Source: Deltaproteobacteria bacterium
GTDB lineage: Bacteria > SAR324 > NAC60-12
Length of the DNA stretch: 6,696 nt
Assembly: GCA_002730365.1 (NCBI GenBank)
Contig: PBZZ01000010.1
Location: 1 to 6,696, forward strand
Direction: 5' to 3'
The position numbers were made by a program, and so were the translations under genes. Positions 1 to 6,586 of the stretch are shown here, piece by piece. The first letter of the stretch is position 1. The number at the start of each line of letters is the position of its first letter. The notes under the pieces are model-generated. The model was not told where the DNA came from and searched no databases. It saw nothing but the letters and a program-made list of their open reading frames with translations.

Positions 1-864
1 ATTTTCTGGCTCTTGCTGCTCTATGGTATTTCTTACTGGTTTGTCGTGACATCTGTGAAGCCCGATATAGGACTTGCTCGCAAAATCATGGGCTCTCGCT
101 GGGGTGGAGCACTAGCCGACAGTTTGTTGGACGGATACGGTGATCAGGAAGATGAAGTCACTCGACTGAATCAACTATCCTCACGCATTGCACCTGCACT
201 GGCGTTGCTTTATGCGATTGGTGGTTCGTTTTTGGTGTGGGATTTTGTGATGACGCTTGATCAAGAATGGTTCAGTACACTCTTTGGTGTATTCTTCTTG
301 ATTGGAAATCTACAAGCAACAATGGGTATTCTGATTGCCATTGCTGTAACCGTTCGGAATCATTCATCAGTCCTGGCAGAATACATCACAATCAACAGAT
401 TGCATGATCTGACAAAATTGGTCTTTGCGTTCTCGTTGCTTTGGACATACATGGCCTTCTCACAATACATTGTAATTTGGTATGCAGATCTTCCGGAGGA
501 AACACCATACTTAGTAATTCGATCACAGACAGAGCCTTGGTCAACTCTATTTTTGATTCTGTTTCTGTGGCTCTTTGTGTCTGTTTTCATAGGGTTAATG
601 CCTAAAACTTTATGTCGCACTCCCAATTATATCAGATTTATGGGAATCTACGTTGCAGTTGGACAATGGTTGGCTGTCTACATGATGGTCGTTCCTTCGT
701 TGCAACACTTTGGTCACTACCATATTCTACTTGGATTCCACGAGTTGCTAATCACTCTGGGCTTCGGTGGAGCTTTCTTTCTTTGCTACGTTGCTTTCTT
801 GGAGCAGGTACCACTGCTACCCATTTCAGACAAGCATCTATGTAAGTCTTGGCACGGTCACTGA
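1..864 (+). CDS. actF: Alternative Complex III quinol:cytochrome c oxidoreductase, subunit ActF (5'-truncated)
   Basis: The reading frame is open from base 1, so the gene starts left of the window; 287 C-terminal residues are visible, about two thirds of a typical ActF. ActF is a polytopic inner-membrane subunit of Alternative Complex III, which oxidises quinol and passes electrons to a cytochrome c or directly to an oxidase. In the visible part I see a soluble loop (about residues 18-62, rich in D/E/R), then about six hydrophobic helices near 63-84, 91-118, 138-160, 177-198, 214-232 and 246-266. The signature resembling ActF is FSQYIVIWYADLPEET (residues 153-168), preceded by the RLHDLTKLVFAF stretch. 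ActC/NrfD-like proteins share the fold but not this motif as I know it. The gene ends at TGA with no + strand gene close behind, so it is probably the last cistron of its operon or of this part of it. Family assignment is from memory of the motif; the missing N-terminus limits certainty. Confidence 0.85.
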   Translation: MFWLLLLYGISYWFVVTSVKPDIGLARKIMGSRWGGALADSLLDGYGDQEDEVTRLNQLSSRIAPALALLYAIGGSFLVWDFVMTLDQEWFSTLFGVFFLIGNLQATMGILIAIAVTVRNHSSVLAEYITINRLHDLTKLVFAFSLLWTYMAFSQYIVIWYADLPEETPYLVIRSQTEPWSTLFLILFLWLFVSVFIGLMPKTLCRTPNYIRFMGIYVAVGQWLAVYMMVVPSLQHFGHYHILLGFHELLITLGFGGAFFLCYVAFLEQVPLLPISDKHLCKSWHGH

Positions 865-870
865 TTCACC

Positions 871-902
871 GAAAAAAGGCTTCCAGATAAATCCTGGAAG
901 CC
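871..902 (-). terminator. Rho-independent terminator of the TerB-like gene
   Basis: A perfect 9-bp inverted repeat, GGCTTCCAG at 878-886 and CTGGAAGCC at 894-902, encloses a 7-base loop. Read on the minus strand the hairpin is followed at once by six T residues (877-872), the classic intrinsic terminator layout, and it begins five bases after the TGA of the minus-strand gene. On the plus strand the hairpin is preceded by A6 and followed by a C/T-mixed tract, not a T run, so it should be weaker as a terminator for actF, although it sits where the two converging transcripts meet. Confidence 0.88.
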
Positions 903-907
903 TGCCC

Positions 908-1621
908 TCACTTTCCTTTCTCCCTAGTTGAAATTCCGAGTAGCTGCAGCAAACCATGATCATCCCGGAGTGTCTGGGTGAACTCAAATCGTAGCAGAAA
1001 GCTTTTGGGATCCTTCACGTGCTGGTGTGTACTAATCACCCGACCACTCAAAGACGAATACCAATCCTTTTCAATATCTGGATCCGCATCTGAGAACTGC
1101 TGCAGACTCAATGAACCGTGTGCGCCCTTGACCACGGGGCGATGATAGCGAAATGTTGCTCGTTCCAAGTTAATCTGCTGGATAGCAACAATCCGCGCTT
1201 CCTCACCCAACCTTGCAACGGCTCGAGGAAAACGGTCCTCCATCTCGCGCCTTGCGGTTTTCCAGAGTTTCTCAAGAGCTTTATCTGGCAAACCAAGTCG
1301 ATGGCCGACCTCATAAAAAAAATTTATTTCACTTGGAAGTAGACGACCATCTACAATCATGATTCCGGCTAGCAGCTTCAGTATCTCAAATGCCAGTTCT
1401 CCATCCAACTGAATTGAATGGACTAGAACTTTCTTTTCTAACCTAGCCACCGAAAGTAGTTTCTCTTTGAGTTTCTGGCTCTCAACCAACTCTATTGCCT
1501 TCTGCAGGTAGGGAAGTTCTGCATCATCTACTTTACCATCAACCGTAATGATCCCGACCATTACTTCTGCCAGCCAGTTTCTCTGCTTTGAGTCCAAATC
1601 TTGGACTACGGCAAAATTCAT
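908..1621 (-). CDS. TerB-like (tellurite-resistance/DjlA-type helical) domain protein with unassigned C-terminal region
   Basis: The 237-residue product has no signal peptide or membrane segment, so it is predicted to be cytoplasmic. The N-terminal half carries two similar helical units, each with a hydrophobic stretch, a DG pair and a downstream Glu: MVGIITVDGKVDDAEL (residues 21-36; D28, G29, E35) and LAGIMIVDGRLLPSEI (84-99; D91, G92, E98). This duplicated acidic pattern is typical of the TerB-like fold, which is thought to bind divalent metal or serve as an adaptor. Residues from about 125 on have no family I can name; they look strand-rich near 155-215 and could be a small beta domain, possibly PilZ-like, but I see no diagnostic motif. 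The ATG start is supported by GGAG at 1631-1628, six bases upstream. The gene is a single cistron, convergent with actF, and ends in a good intrinsic terminator. Substrate and process are unknown. Confidence 0.8.
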   Translation of the reverse strand: MNFAVVQDLDSKQRNWLAEVMVGIITVDGKVDDAELPYLQKAIELVESQKLKEKLLSVARLEKKVLVHSIQLDGELAFEILKLLAGIMIVDGRLLPSEINFFYEVGHRLGLPDKALEKLWKTARREMEDRFPRAVARLGEEARIVAIQQINLERATFRYHRPVVKGAHGSLSLQQFSDADPDIEKDWYSSLSGRVISTHQHVKDPKSFLLRFEFTQTLRDDHGLLQLLGISTREKGK

Positions 1622-1926
1622 TGATTACTCCAAAAATCATCTGATTTCGTACTTCTAGTTCCCCTGAATTTGTTGCAAGGGGTATAACACGTCGGCCAAG
1701 TACATTCAGTATTTCTGACACGTGAGTGATGGTTCATCTTAGCTCTGCCAGTTCATGCTCTTCCCGGAAATTAAAGAAAACATGCGCAGCACCTTTGAAA
1801 GAAAATTGCATCTGATATAAATTGGCCAACTTGCTCATCAGCCAACCGCACAGTATCTTTCAAAAGTTCCATCACTCCTTTATTTCCATAACTTGACCTA
1901 GGACCATCCAAGATCAAAATCTCATT
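1622..1926 (-). pseudogene. Decayed coding remnant, faintly PP2C/RsbU- and RsbW-like
   Basis: This gap between divergent genes has no intact ORF of note, but the minus strand reads as protein-like sequence in pieces. From 1926 one frame gives NEILILDGPRSSYGNKG followed by VMELLKDTVRLADEQVGQFI and SDAIFF, then hits TAA soon after. Near 1795 a shift into another frame continues with KGAAHVFFNFREEHELAELR to a TGA at 1736-1734. Beyond that TGA the same frame continues THVSEILNVLGRRVIPLA and NSGELEVRNQMIFGVI up to the start of the TerB-like gene. The first part loosely resembles the end of SpoIIE/RsbU-type PP2C phosphatases and the second the start of RsbW-type kinase domains, two modules often fused in that order. 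No catalytic motif is complete, and the match is by eye only. It could instead be chance open frame. Confidence 0.3.
1795..1821 (+). promoter_or_regulatory. Candidate sigma-70 promoter for the mpl operon
   Basis: TATAAA at 1816-1821 is preceded by TGA at 1813-1815, giving an extended -10 element (TGaTATAAA). A -35-like TTGAAA at 1795-1800 lies 15 bases upstream, shorter than the preferred 17, which the extended -10 may offset. Transcription would start near 1828 and leave a leader of roughly 125 bases before mpl. It is the best + strand match I saw in the 330-base gap, but this is pattern matching only. Confidence 0.35.
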
Positions 1927-1951
1927 TCATTGCCCTGTTTGTAACTCACTC

Positions 1952-3379
1952 ATGATCCACAAGCAAACCTCTCTCAACCACATTCACTTCAGTGGAATTT
2001 GTGGCACGGCCATGGGTTCTCTCGCAGTGCTACTCAAAAAACGTGGATACCACATCACTGGCTCAGACCAAAATGTTTACCCACCGATGAGTGATTTCCT
2101 AAGGGAGCATAGTATTCAAGTGCGCGAAGGCTTTTTTCCAGCGAATCTGGAGCCACAACCAGACTTGGTTGTGTTGGGCAATGCGCTCTCGCGTGGTAAC
2201 CCAGAAGTTGAAGCAGCCTTGGCACAACGTATTCCTTATATTTCAATGGCAGAATTACTGAAGGAATTTTTCATTCGTGGTCGAACTTCTTTGGTCGTCA
2301 CTGGCACACATGGCAAAACCACTACAACTTCACTACTCGCTTGGACTTTTGCCAACGCTGGTATGAATCCAGGATTTCTGATTGGTGGGATTGCTGAAAA
2401 TTTGAAGACTAGTTGTGCCGATGGCAGCGGAAACTTCTTTATCACCGAAGGAGATGAATATGACACAGCCTTTTTTGACAAACGTTCCAAATTTTTCCAC
2501 TACCTGCCTGATCAGTTGGTACTAAACAACTTGGAATTTGATCATGCTGATATTTTTGCGTCCCTCGAACAAATACAGCAAAGCTTCCGCTGGCTTCTAC
2601 GTCTGGTTCCAGGTAATGGACTCGTGGTTGTGAACGGTGACGATGACAACCTCAAACCTGTACTGGAACAAATTTACAGTCCCTTGTTAACATTTGGGCT
2701 AGGCCCAGACTGTAATGTCCGCATTGAGGATATTCAAATCTGTGAAACAGGTTCTCAGTTTCGGCTGGAAGGCGCTGGTCAGAATTCTCAACAAATCTGG
2801 AACTTGCCGATGGCAGGCGTTCACAACATTCGTAACGCCACGGCAGTCATTTTACTGGCTCAGCATAACCGTCTTAGTACTGAACAAATACAACTGGGCT
2901 TTTCAAGTTTTCATGGCGTGAAGCGACGTCAGGAATTGCGGGGAGCCATCAATAACATCTGGGTGTACGATGATTTTGCTCACCACCCTACGGCAGTTGA
3001 AGAAACCATTAGGGCTCTTCGGCAGAAGCACCCTGAAAAACGCCTTTGTGCGGTCTTTGAACCGAGAAGCAATACCAGTGTCCTGCGGATACACCAAGAA
3101 AAACTGGTCAGCGCCTTAGCTCAGGCAGACGAAGTTCTCTTGGCACCACCACATCGAGCAGAGAGAATCCCCAAAAATGAACGATTAGACGTCCAGGCAA
3201 TAGTGCACGCCCTTAACAACCGGATTCCAGCCCAAGCGTTGGAAACATCAGAAATCTTGGAGCATTTAAAAGCTACCGCTACTAGTGGTGATGTGATTCT
3301 CATCATGAGCAACGGAAAGTTTGATAATCTGCATGAGCGCTTGTTGAAAGTTTTGGAGTCAGAGACAGGTTTAGCATGA
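1952..3379 (+). CDS. mpl: UDP-N-acetylmuramate:L-alanyl-gamma-D-glutamyl-meso-diaminopimelate ligase
   Basis: Mpl is the cytoplasmic murein-recycling ligase that joins the tripeptide L-Ala-gamma-D-Glu-meso-DAP to UDP-MurNAc using ATP. At 475 residues it is close to the usual 450-460 of Mpl. The Mur-ligase parts are all present in order: N-terminal nucleotide-binding loop GICGTAMG (15-22) and GSDQNVYPPMS (37-47), which is Mpl-specific; ATP P-loop GTHGKTTTT (118-126); EGDEYDTAFFDKRSKF (166-181) and LNNLEFDHADIF (191-202), characteristic of Mpl as against MurC; HNIRNA (291-296); DDFAHHPTAV (340-349); FEPRSNTS (369-376); and SNGKFDNLHERLL (453-465). No key residue is missing. The ATG start places the Gly-rich loop at the expected distance from the N-terminus, but no Shine-Dalgarno sequence precedes it. 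The TGA overlaps the next start by four bases (ATGA), implying translational coupling to the FGE-fold gene. It is the first gene of the + operon. Confidence 0.97.
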   Translation: MIHKQTSLNHIHFSGICGTAMGSLAVLLKKRGYHITGSDQNVYPPMSDFLREHSIQVREGFFPANLEPQPDLVVLGNALSRGNPEVEAALAQRIPYISMAELLKEFFIRGRTSLVVTGTHGKTTTTSLLAWTFANAGMNPGFLIGGIAENLKTSCADGSGNFFITEGDEYDTAFFDKRSKFFHYLPDQLVLNNLEFDHADIFASLEQIQQSFRWLLRLVPGNGLVVVNGDDDNLKPVLEQIYSPLLTFGLGPDCNVRIEDIQICETGSQFRLEGAGQNSQQIWNLPMAGVHNIRNATAVILLAQHNRLSTEQIQLGFSSFHGVKRRQELRGAINNIWVYDDFAHHPTAVEETIRALRQKHPEKRLCAVFEPRSNTSVLRIHQEKLVSALAQADEVLLAPPHRAERIPKNERLDVQAIVHALNNRIPAQALETSEILEHLKATATSGDVILIMSNGKFDNLHERLLKVLESETGLA

Positions 3380-4182
3380 AGCCCTTGAACTGGCTGATCT
3401 TGTTTGCGGTTGGCCTACTCCCGATTGCTGGACTAGTTTGGACCTTCCAAACTGATCCTCACTTGGCGGTTCCTGAAGACTCCAAAAATTCTTGGATTGA
3501 CCCACTGACAGCCATCATCTTTGTTTATGTCAACCCAAGTTGTAAAGCTGGTCAGGATCCCTGTCCTCCCCCTCTCTGGATGGGAAGACATGAAATCACC
3601 AACCAACAATTCCAGAGGTTCCGACAGTCGCATTCGAGTCGGAATTACCAGAATCAGCCCTTAGACACTCCATTGCAGCCAGTCACTTACGTCAGTTGGG
3701 AAGAAGCTCATGCATTTGGTGATTGGTTAACCCAGCAACACAGTGGTCGATATCGCTTTCGCCTACCAACATCAAGAGAATGGCAACAGGTTTGTGAAAC
3801 CAGAGAAACTCAACTCTGGAAAACTGCTGAGCAAGCTTGCCAGTGGGCTTCAGTGAGTGATGAAGTCGCAGCTGCAAGTTTTGGTTGGAGTCACCCCAAT
3901 CATCCTTGCAACGATAATTTCACAGTCAGTGCTCCAGTCGGTTCTTTTCCTGCCAATGCCCACAACCTTTATGACGTATTGGGTAATCTTGCGGAATGGA
4001 CTAGTGAAAAAGTGGAACTTCCAAATTCAGCAGAGCAAGGATATATCACCCGTGGAGGTAGCTGGTTCAGCCCTCCAGATCAGATTTCCTGTAAATTTCA
4101 GGAAGCTTTTTCTGCACTCACTTCAGATCCTCGCATTGGCTTCCGGCTAGTTGCTGAAGGACTTCCAACCCCAGAGCAATGA
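3376..4182 (+). CDS. Membrane-anchored SUMF1/formylglycine-generating-enzyme fold protein, catalytic Cys pair not conserved
   Basis: The 268-residue product begins with a hydrophobic helix (about residues 5-23) after a short Lys-bearing start, so it is probably exported and either anchored or cleaved. The rest is one FGE-sulfatase domain: EITNQQFQRF (73-82), PVTYVSWEEAHAFGDWL (102-118), FRLPTSREWQ (128-137), NLYDVLGNLAEWT (197-209), RGGSW (226-230) and IGFRLV (254-259). True formylglycine-generating enzymes have two copper-binding cysteines after RGGSW. Here the first position is Ser232 (RGGSWFS) and only Cys239 remains, as in many family members that do not activate sulfatases. Its function is therefore unlikely to be sulfatase maturation and is otherwise unknown; no sulfatase gene is in the window. 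Extra cysteines at 56, 63, 140, 155 and 178 could form periplasmic disulfides. It overlaps mpl by ATGA and is itself overlapped by the DUF4105 gene in the same way. AGG at 3367-3369 is a modest ribosome site. Confidence 0.88.
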   Translation: MKPLNWLILFAVGLLPIAGLVWTFQTDPHLAVPEDSKNSWIDPLTAIIFVYVNPSCKAGQDPCPPPLWMGRHEITNQQFQRFRQSHSSRNYQNQPLDTPLQPVTYVSWEEAHAFGDWLTQQHSGRYRFRLPTSREWQQVCETRETQLWKTAEQACQWASVSDEVAAASFGWSHPNHPCNDNFTVSAPVGSFPANAHNLYDVLGNLAEWTSEKVELPNSAEQGYITRGGSWFSPPDQISCKFQEAFSALTSDPRIGFRLVAEGLPTPEQ

Positions 4183-6098
4183 AAGGAAATCATCCACTGT
4201 TATGGTGGTTATTCTACTCACTGCTGCTCATCGGGCCAGGGACGCCACTAGCGTTAGAAACAATCGCACCACAAACTCTACTTCAATCCGCTACAACCAA
4301 AAAAATTGCTCAACACTCCTACTGGTTGCGGCTGCTTCACTATCGTTCCACTGCTCCAACCAGCAAAAGTGAGATCGTCAGTCAGGATTTTTTCCTGGAC
4401 CCCAACGGTGCACAGAACCCCCAAGCTGAGTTGAACGCTACATTGCGAGCGTTTTATGAACCAGTTGTTGAGAATCCTGATCAACATGCGCAATGCCGTT
4501 TCATTGCGCGCTTTCACTGGTTGCAACAACAACTCGAGTTTTCCCCGGTACCCCCACTCGTCGAATGTCCACGCTTTCAACGCTGGGCCGGACTATCCAA
4601 GCTGGATTCGCTAAGCATAGTCTTTGTTTCAGCTTATCTGGACAATCCAGCTTCCTTTTTTGGTCATCTTTTGGTCAAGATCAACTTGAAGGAGGGACTC
4701 TTTGCACATTCTCTGCTCAGCCCAACACTTAACTTTGGTGCTAGTCCGGATCCAGCTGATAACGCTTTAGTTTATGCAGTAAAGGGAATTTTTGGTGGCT
4801 ATAGCGGTCGCTTCTCTGACGAAAGATTCTATAACTTTCAGCATATTTATGGAGAAAACGAATTACGAGACCTGTGGGAATATCCTCTGAAGCTAACGAA
4901 AGCTCAGCAGCGCCGCGTCCTTTTCCACACTTGGGAATTGCTGCAGGATATTCACTTCGAATACTATTTCTTCTTAGAGAACTGCGCTTATCGTATGGCA
5001 GAATTAGTTGCCATGGCTTGGGAAGAAGAGATTAATCTTTATTCTCCATCTGAGTTCTGGGCCATTCCCGTCGATGTTTTCTTCCGATTACAACGTCTGC
5101 AAGCTCCTGATGGACAGTCGGTGCTTGGCGAACCAACCCTTGTACCTTCCCGACAACGTAGACTGCAGTGGAAAACCCTAGACCTGAATGAATCCCAGCA
5201 AGATTGGGTGATCCGAATCCAACGCCAACCAGAACAACTGAATAAATTAGAACAATCTGGACTATCTCTAGAAGCCCAAGCTCAGGTGCTTGATGCGCTC
5301 ACAGACTTACTACAGTACCAAAAAGCACGAGAAGAGACGCTCTCAGAGTCTCTTCAGAATCTGCGTCAACGAGTTCTGCTGAGACGTAGCGAACTACCAA
5401 TACTTGTGAAGAAACCGCAACCACTCACACCCGACCCTTTGAAGGGACACCCTCCTTTGAGAACTCAGTTTGGTTGGTTTCAAAGAAACGATACAGAGCA
5501 AGGGATAGAAGTGGGAATTCGTGCAGCATATCATGATCTGTTGGATCCAGTTCATGGGCATCTCCCCTATGCTGAATTGCAAGCTCTAGATTTGAAAATC
5601 CGTTTCGACGAAACGCGCTGGTGGATTCATCAACTGACATTTTTTGAGATTCAAAATTTTTCTATTTCCCCAACACGATTGGACACAGTGTCAGGAGTTT
5701 CTTGGCGAACAAGCGGTGAGTGGCAAGAGGAAGCCCTTGATGAATCTCAGCATAAAGTCATGCGACTCATTGGGGGCATCGGACAGGGCATAGCTCTACA
5801 CCCTGATTTAGTTGGATTTACTTTTGCCGACACAATTCTGCAATCACGCACAGGTTCAATGCCAGAAACCAGCTTTCAATTGCAGCCTGTTGTAGGTGTT
5901 CTCTGGCAAACCAGTGATCAATGGTCCATGCTAGCTCAATCTAGTTATCGCCAACCATTGTTAGGGGAAAGTGCGATCGGTCTTAATACCGTATGGGAGG
6001 GGCGTTGGCAGGTAAATTCAAAATGGGGACTTCGTTTTACTTGGCAACAACAAGGCGCTGCACAAGAAGCCAAAGTATTGGCTCACCGTTTTTGGTGA
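4179..6098 (+). CDS. DUF4105 (Lnb N-terminal periplasmic domain) protein with predicted C-terminal outer-membrane barrel
   Basis: The 639-residue product starts with a signal peptide (hydrophobic about 7-19, likely cleavage near residue 25-28). The DUF4105/Lnb_N domain spans roughly 130-310, shown by SAYLDNPASFFGHLLVKI (151-168), LVYAVKGIFGGYSGRFS (197-213), ELRDLWEYPLKLT (228-240) and the FEYYFFLENCAYRMAEL stretch (260-276). The invariant His163 (FGH) and Cys269 (ENC) are present; they are the conserved polar pair of the family, suggesting a thiol hydrolase or transferase, though I know no proven activity for this type. A helical linker, coiled-coil-like around 360-402, leads to a strand-rich tail containing AAYHDLLDPVHGHLPYAEL (449-467), a motif common in the C-terminal part of long DUF4105 proteins. 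The chain ends in Phe-Trp, as expected for a protein inserted by the BAM machinery. The start overlaps the previous stop by ATGA; a distant GAAGGA at 4156-4161 suggests coupling instead of independent initiation. Confidence 0.9.
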   Translation: MKGNHPLLWWLFYSLLLIGPGTPLALETIAPQTLLQSATTKKIAQHSYWLRLLHYRSTAPTSKSEIVSQDFFLDPNGAQNPQAELNATLRAFYEPVVENPDQHAQCRFIARFHWLQQQLEFSPVPPLVECPRFQRWAGLSKLDSLSIVFVSAYLDNPASFFGHLLVKINLKEGLFAHSLLSPTLNFGASPDPADNALVYAVKGIFGGYSGRFSDERFYNFQHIYGENELRDLWEYPLKLTKAQQRRVLFHTWELLQDIHFEYYFFLENCAYRMAELVAMAWEEEINLYSPSEFWAIPVDVFFRLQRLQAPDGQSVLGEPTLVPSRQRRLQWKTLDLNESQQDWVIRIQRQPEQLNKLEQSGLSLEAQAQVLDALTDLLQYQKAREETLSESLQNLRQRVLLRRSELPILVKKPQPLTPDPLKGHPPLRTQFGWFQRNDTEQGIEVGIRAAYHDLLDPVHGHLPYAELQALDLKIRFDETRWWIHQLTFFEIQNFSISPTRLDTVSGVSWRTSGEWQEEALDESQHKVMRLIGGIGQGIALHPDLVGFTFADTILQSRTGSMPETSFQLQPVVGVLWQTSDQWSMLAQSSYRQPLLGESAIGLNTVWEGRWQVNSKWGLRFTWQQQGAAQEAKVLAHRFW

Positions 6099-6101
6099 AA
6101 C

Positions 6102-6506
6102 GTGCATGAACTGCTCAGCCCCACTCTTTTGCCCTTGGTGGCGCTGCTCGTTAGCTTACTGGCTTTTACCATCTGAAAGCAAGACCATACACGACGGCAG
6201 TGGGCTGCTTGGCTCTGCAGCATTATCCTCTTGCTGATCTGGTTGCTGACCGAAGTATGGACCGTTTTCCCGTCCAGCAATACCAACTTGGCTAGTCCAC
6301 TCACCAAGCATAAACTGTATTCGAACCTAGTATGGTATCTGACCCTTTGCAGTACAGTTTTATTGTTGCTTTCTCTGCGGTCGACTACTCCCGTGATTAG
6401 GATTGTTCTAGATACCTTTATACTACTCTTCTTAGTTTTTGGTTTTCTCAACATCTGGTGGATGGTTTGGATGGGGCAATTACTCAGTAATCCCCAAGCT
6501 TTTTGA
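6102..6506 (+). pseudogene. Small multi-pass membrane protein interrupted by an in-frame TGA (possibly broken gene)
   Basis: From GTG at 6102 the frame encodes a strongly hydrophobic segment ELLSPTLLPLVALLVSLLAF, two more residues, then TGA at 6174-6176. The same frame continues at once with KQDHTRRQW and further hydrophobic segments to a TGA at 6504-6506: WLCSIILLLIWLLTEVW (37-53), VWYLTLCSTVLLLLSL (77-92) and IVLDTFILLFLVFGFLNIWW (101-120). Together they make a coherent four-helix protein of 134 codons, counting the internal stop. The downstream part has no credible start or ribosome site of its own; the first in-frame start-like codon is a TTG at 6231 inside a helix. A TGG (Trp) to TGA change would explain the break. 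GGTG at 6094-6097 is a plausible ribosome site. The frame is the same as that of the DUF4105 gene, whose stop lies one codon upstream. I do not recognise the family. Start codon and status (pseudogene, error, readthrough) are uncertain. Confidence 0.55.
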
Positions 6507-6553
6507 TGTCTCCTAGTAGCTTTTCTTGCCGCAAAGAATTCAACCTGTTAATC

Positions 6554-6559
6554 TATAAT
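6554..6559 (+). promoter_or_regulatory. Candidate -10 box for the downstream secreted-protein gene
   Basis: A perfect consensus TATAAT lies in an AT-rich gap, 27 bases before the GGT-TTT-ATA start region. No good -35 is at the right distance: TTGCCG at 6526-6531 is 22 bases away, too far. If used, the leader would be short, about 20 bases, and the gene would be transcribed apart from the mpl operon. Confidence 0.3.
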
Positions 6560-6578
6560 TTTATTTTTCAACTATCTT

Positions 6579-6582
6579 GAGG
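6579..6582 (+). promoter_or_regulatory. Ribosome binding site GAGG placing the start at ATA 6587
   Basis: GAGG is followed by four T residues and then ATA AAA AAG. The spacing is slightly short but usable. The frame has a TGA at 6578-6580 just upstream, so no earlier start is possible. This site supports initiation at 6587 over the GTG at 6605, which has no such element. Confidence 0.45.
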
Positions 6583-6586
6583 TTTT

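Noticed and set aside
1661..1682. Inverted repeat CCCCT/AGGGG with a 12-base loop upstream of the TerB-like gene
   Set aside because: Only five base pairs around a long loop and not placed against a convincing promoter; it could occur by chance.
1681..1689. Extended -10-like TGTTATACC on the minus strand before the TerB-like gene
   Set aside because: No acceptable -35 at 16-18 bases upstream and only four of six hexamer bases match.
1539..1721. Minus-strand 60-codon frame with a GTG start overlapping the TerB-like gene
   Set aside because: As an independent gene it lacks a ribosome site and runs out of frame into the well-supported TerB-like gene. Its upstream part is treated as part of the decayed remnant.
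4278..4580. 100-codon minus-strand open frame inside the DUF4105 gene
   Set aside because: Fully covered by a strongly supported gene on the other strand and without recognisable domain.
6174..6176. TGA as tryptophan or selenocysteine codon
   Set aside because: TGA ends actF, the TerB-like gene, mpl, the FGE-fold gene and the DUF4105 gene at sensible positions, so it is a stop here; no selenoprotein family or clear SECIS-type hairpin was recognised just after 6176.
6083..6454. 123-codon open frame on the minus strand
   Set aside because: It lies antisense to the hydrophobic frame of the + strand gene; its Ser/Lys/Arg-rich product is what the complement of Leu/Val/Ile codons gives, and no family or ribosome site is apparent.
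6490..6530. AGCTT repeats after the membrane gene as a terminator
   Set aside because: The pairing is short and imperfect with no clean stem followed by a T run.
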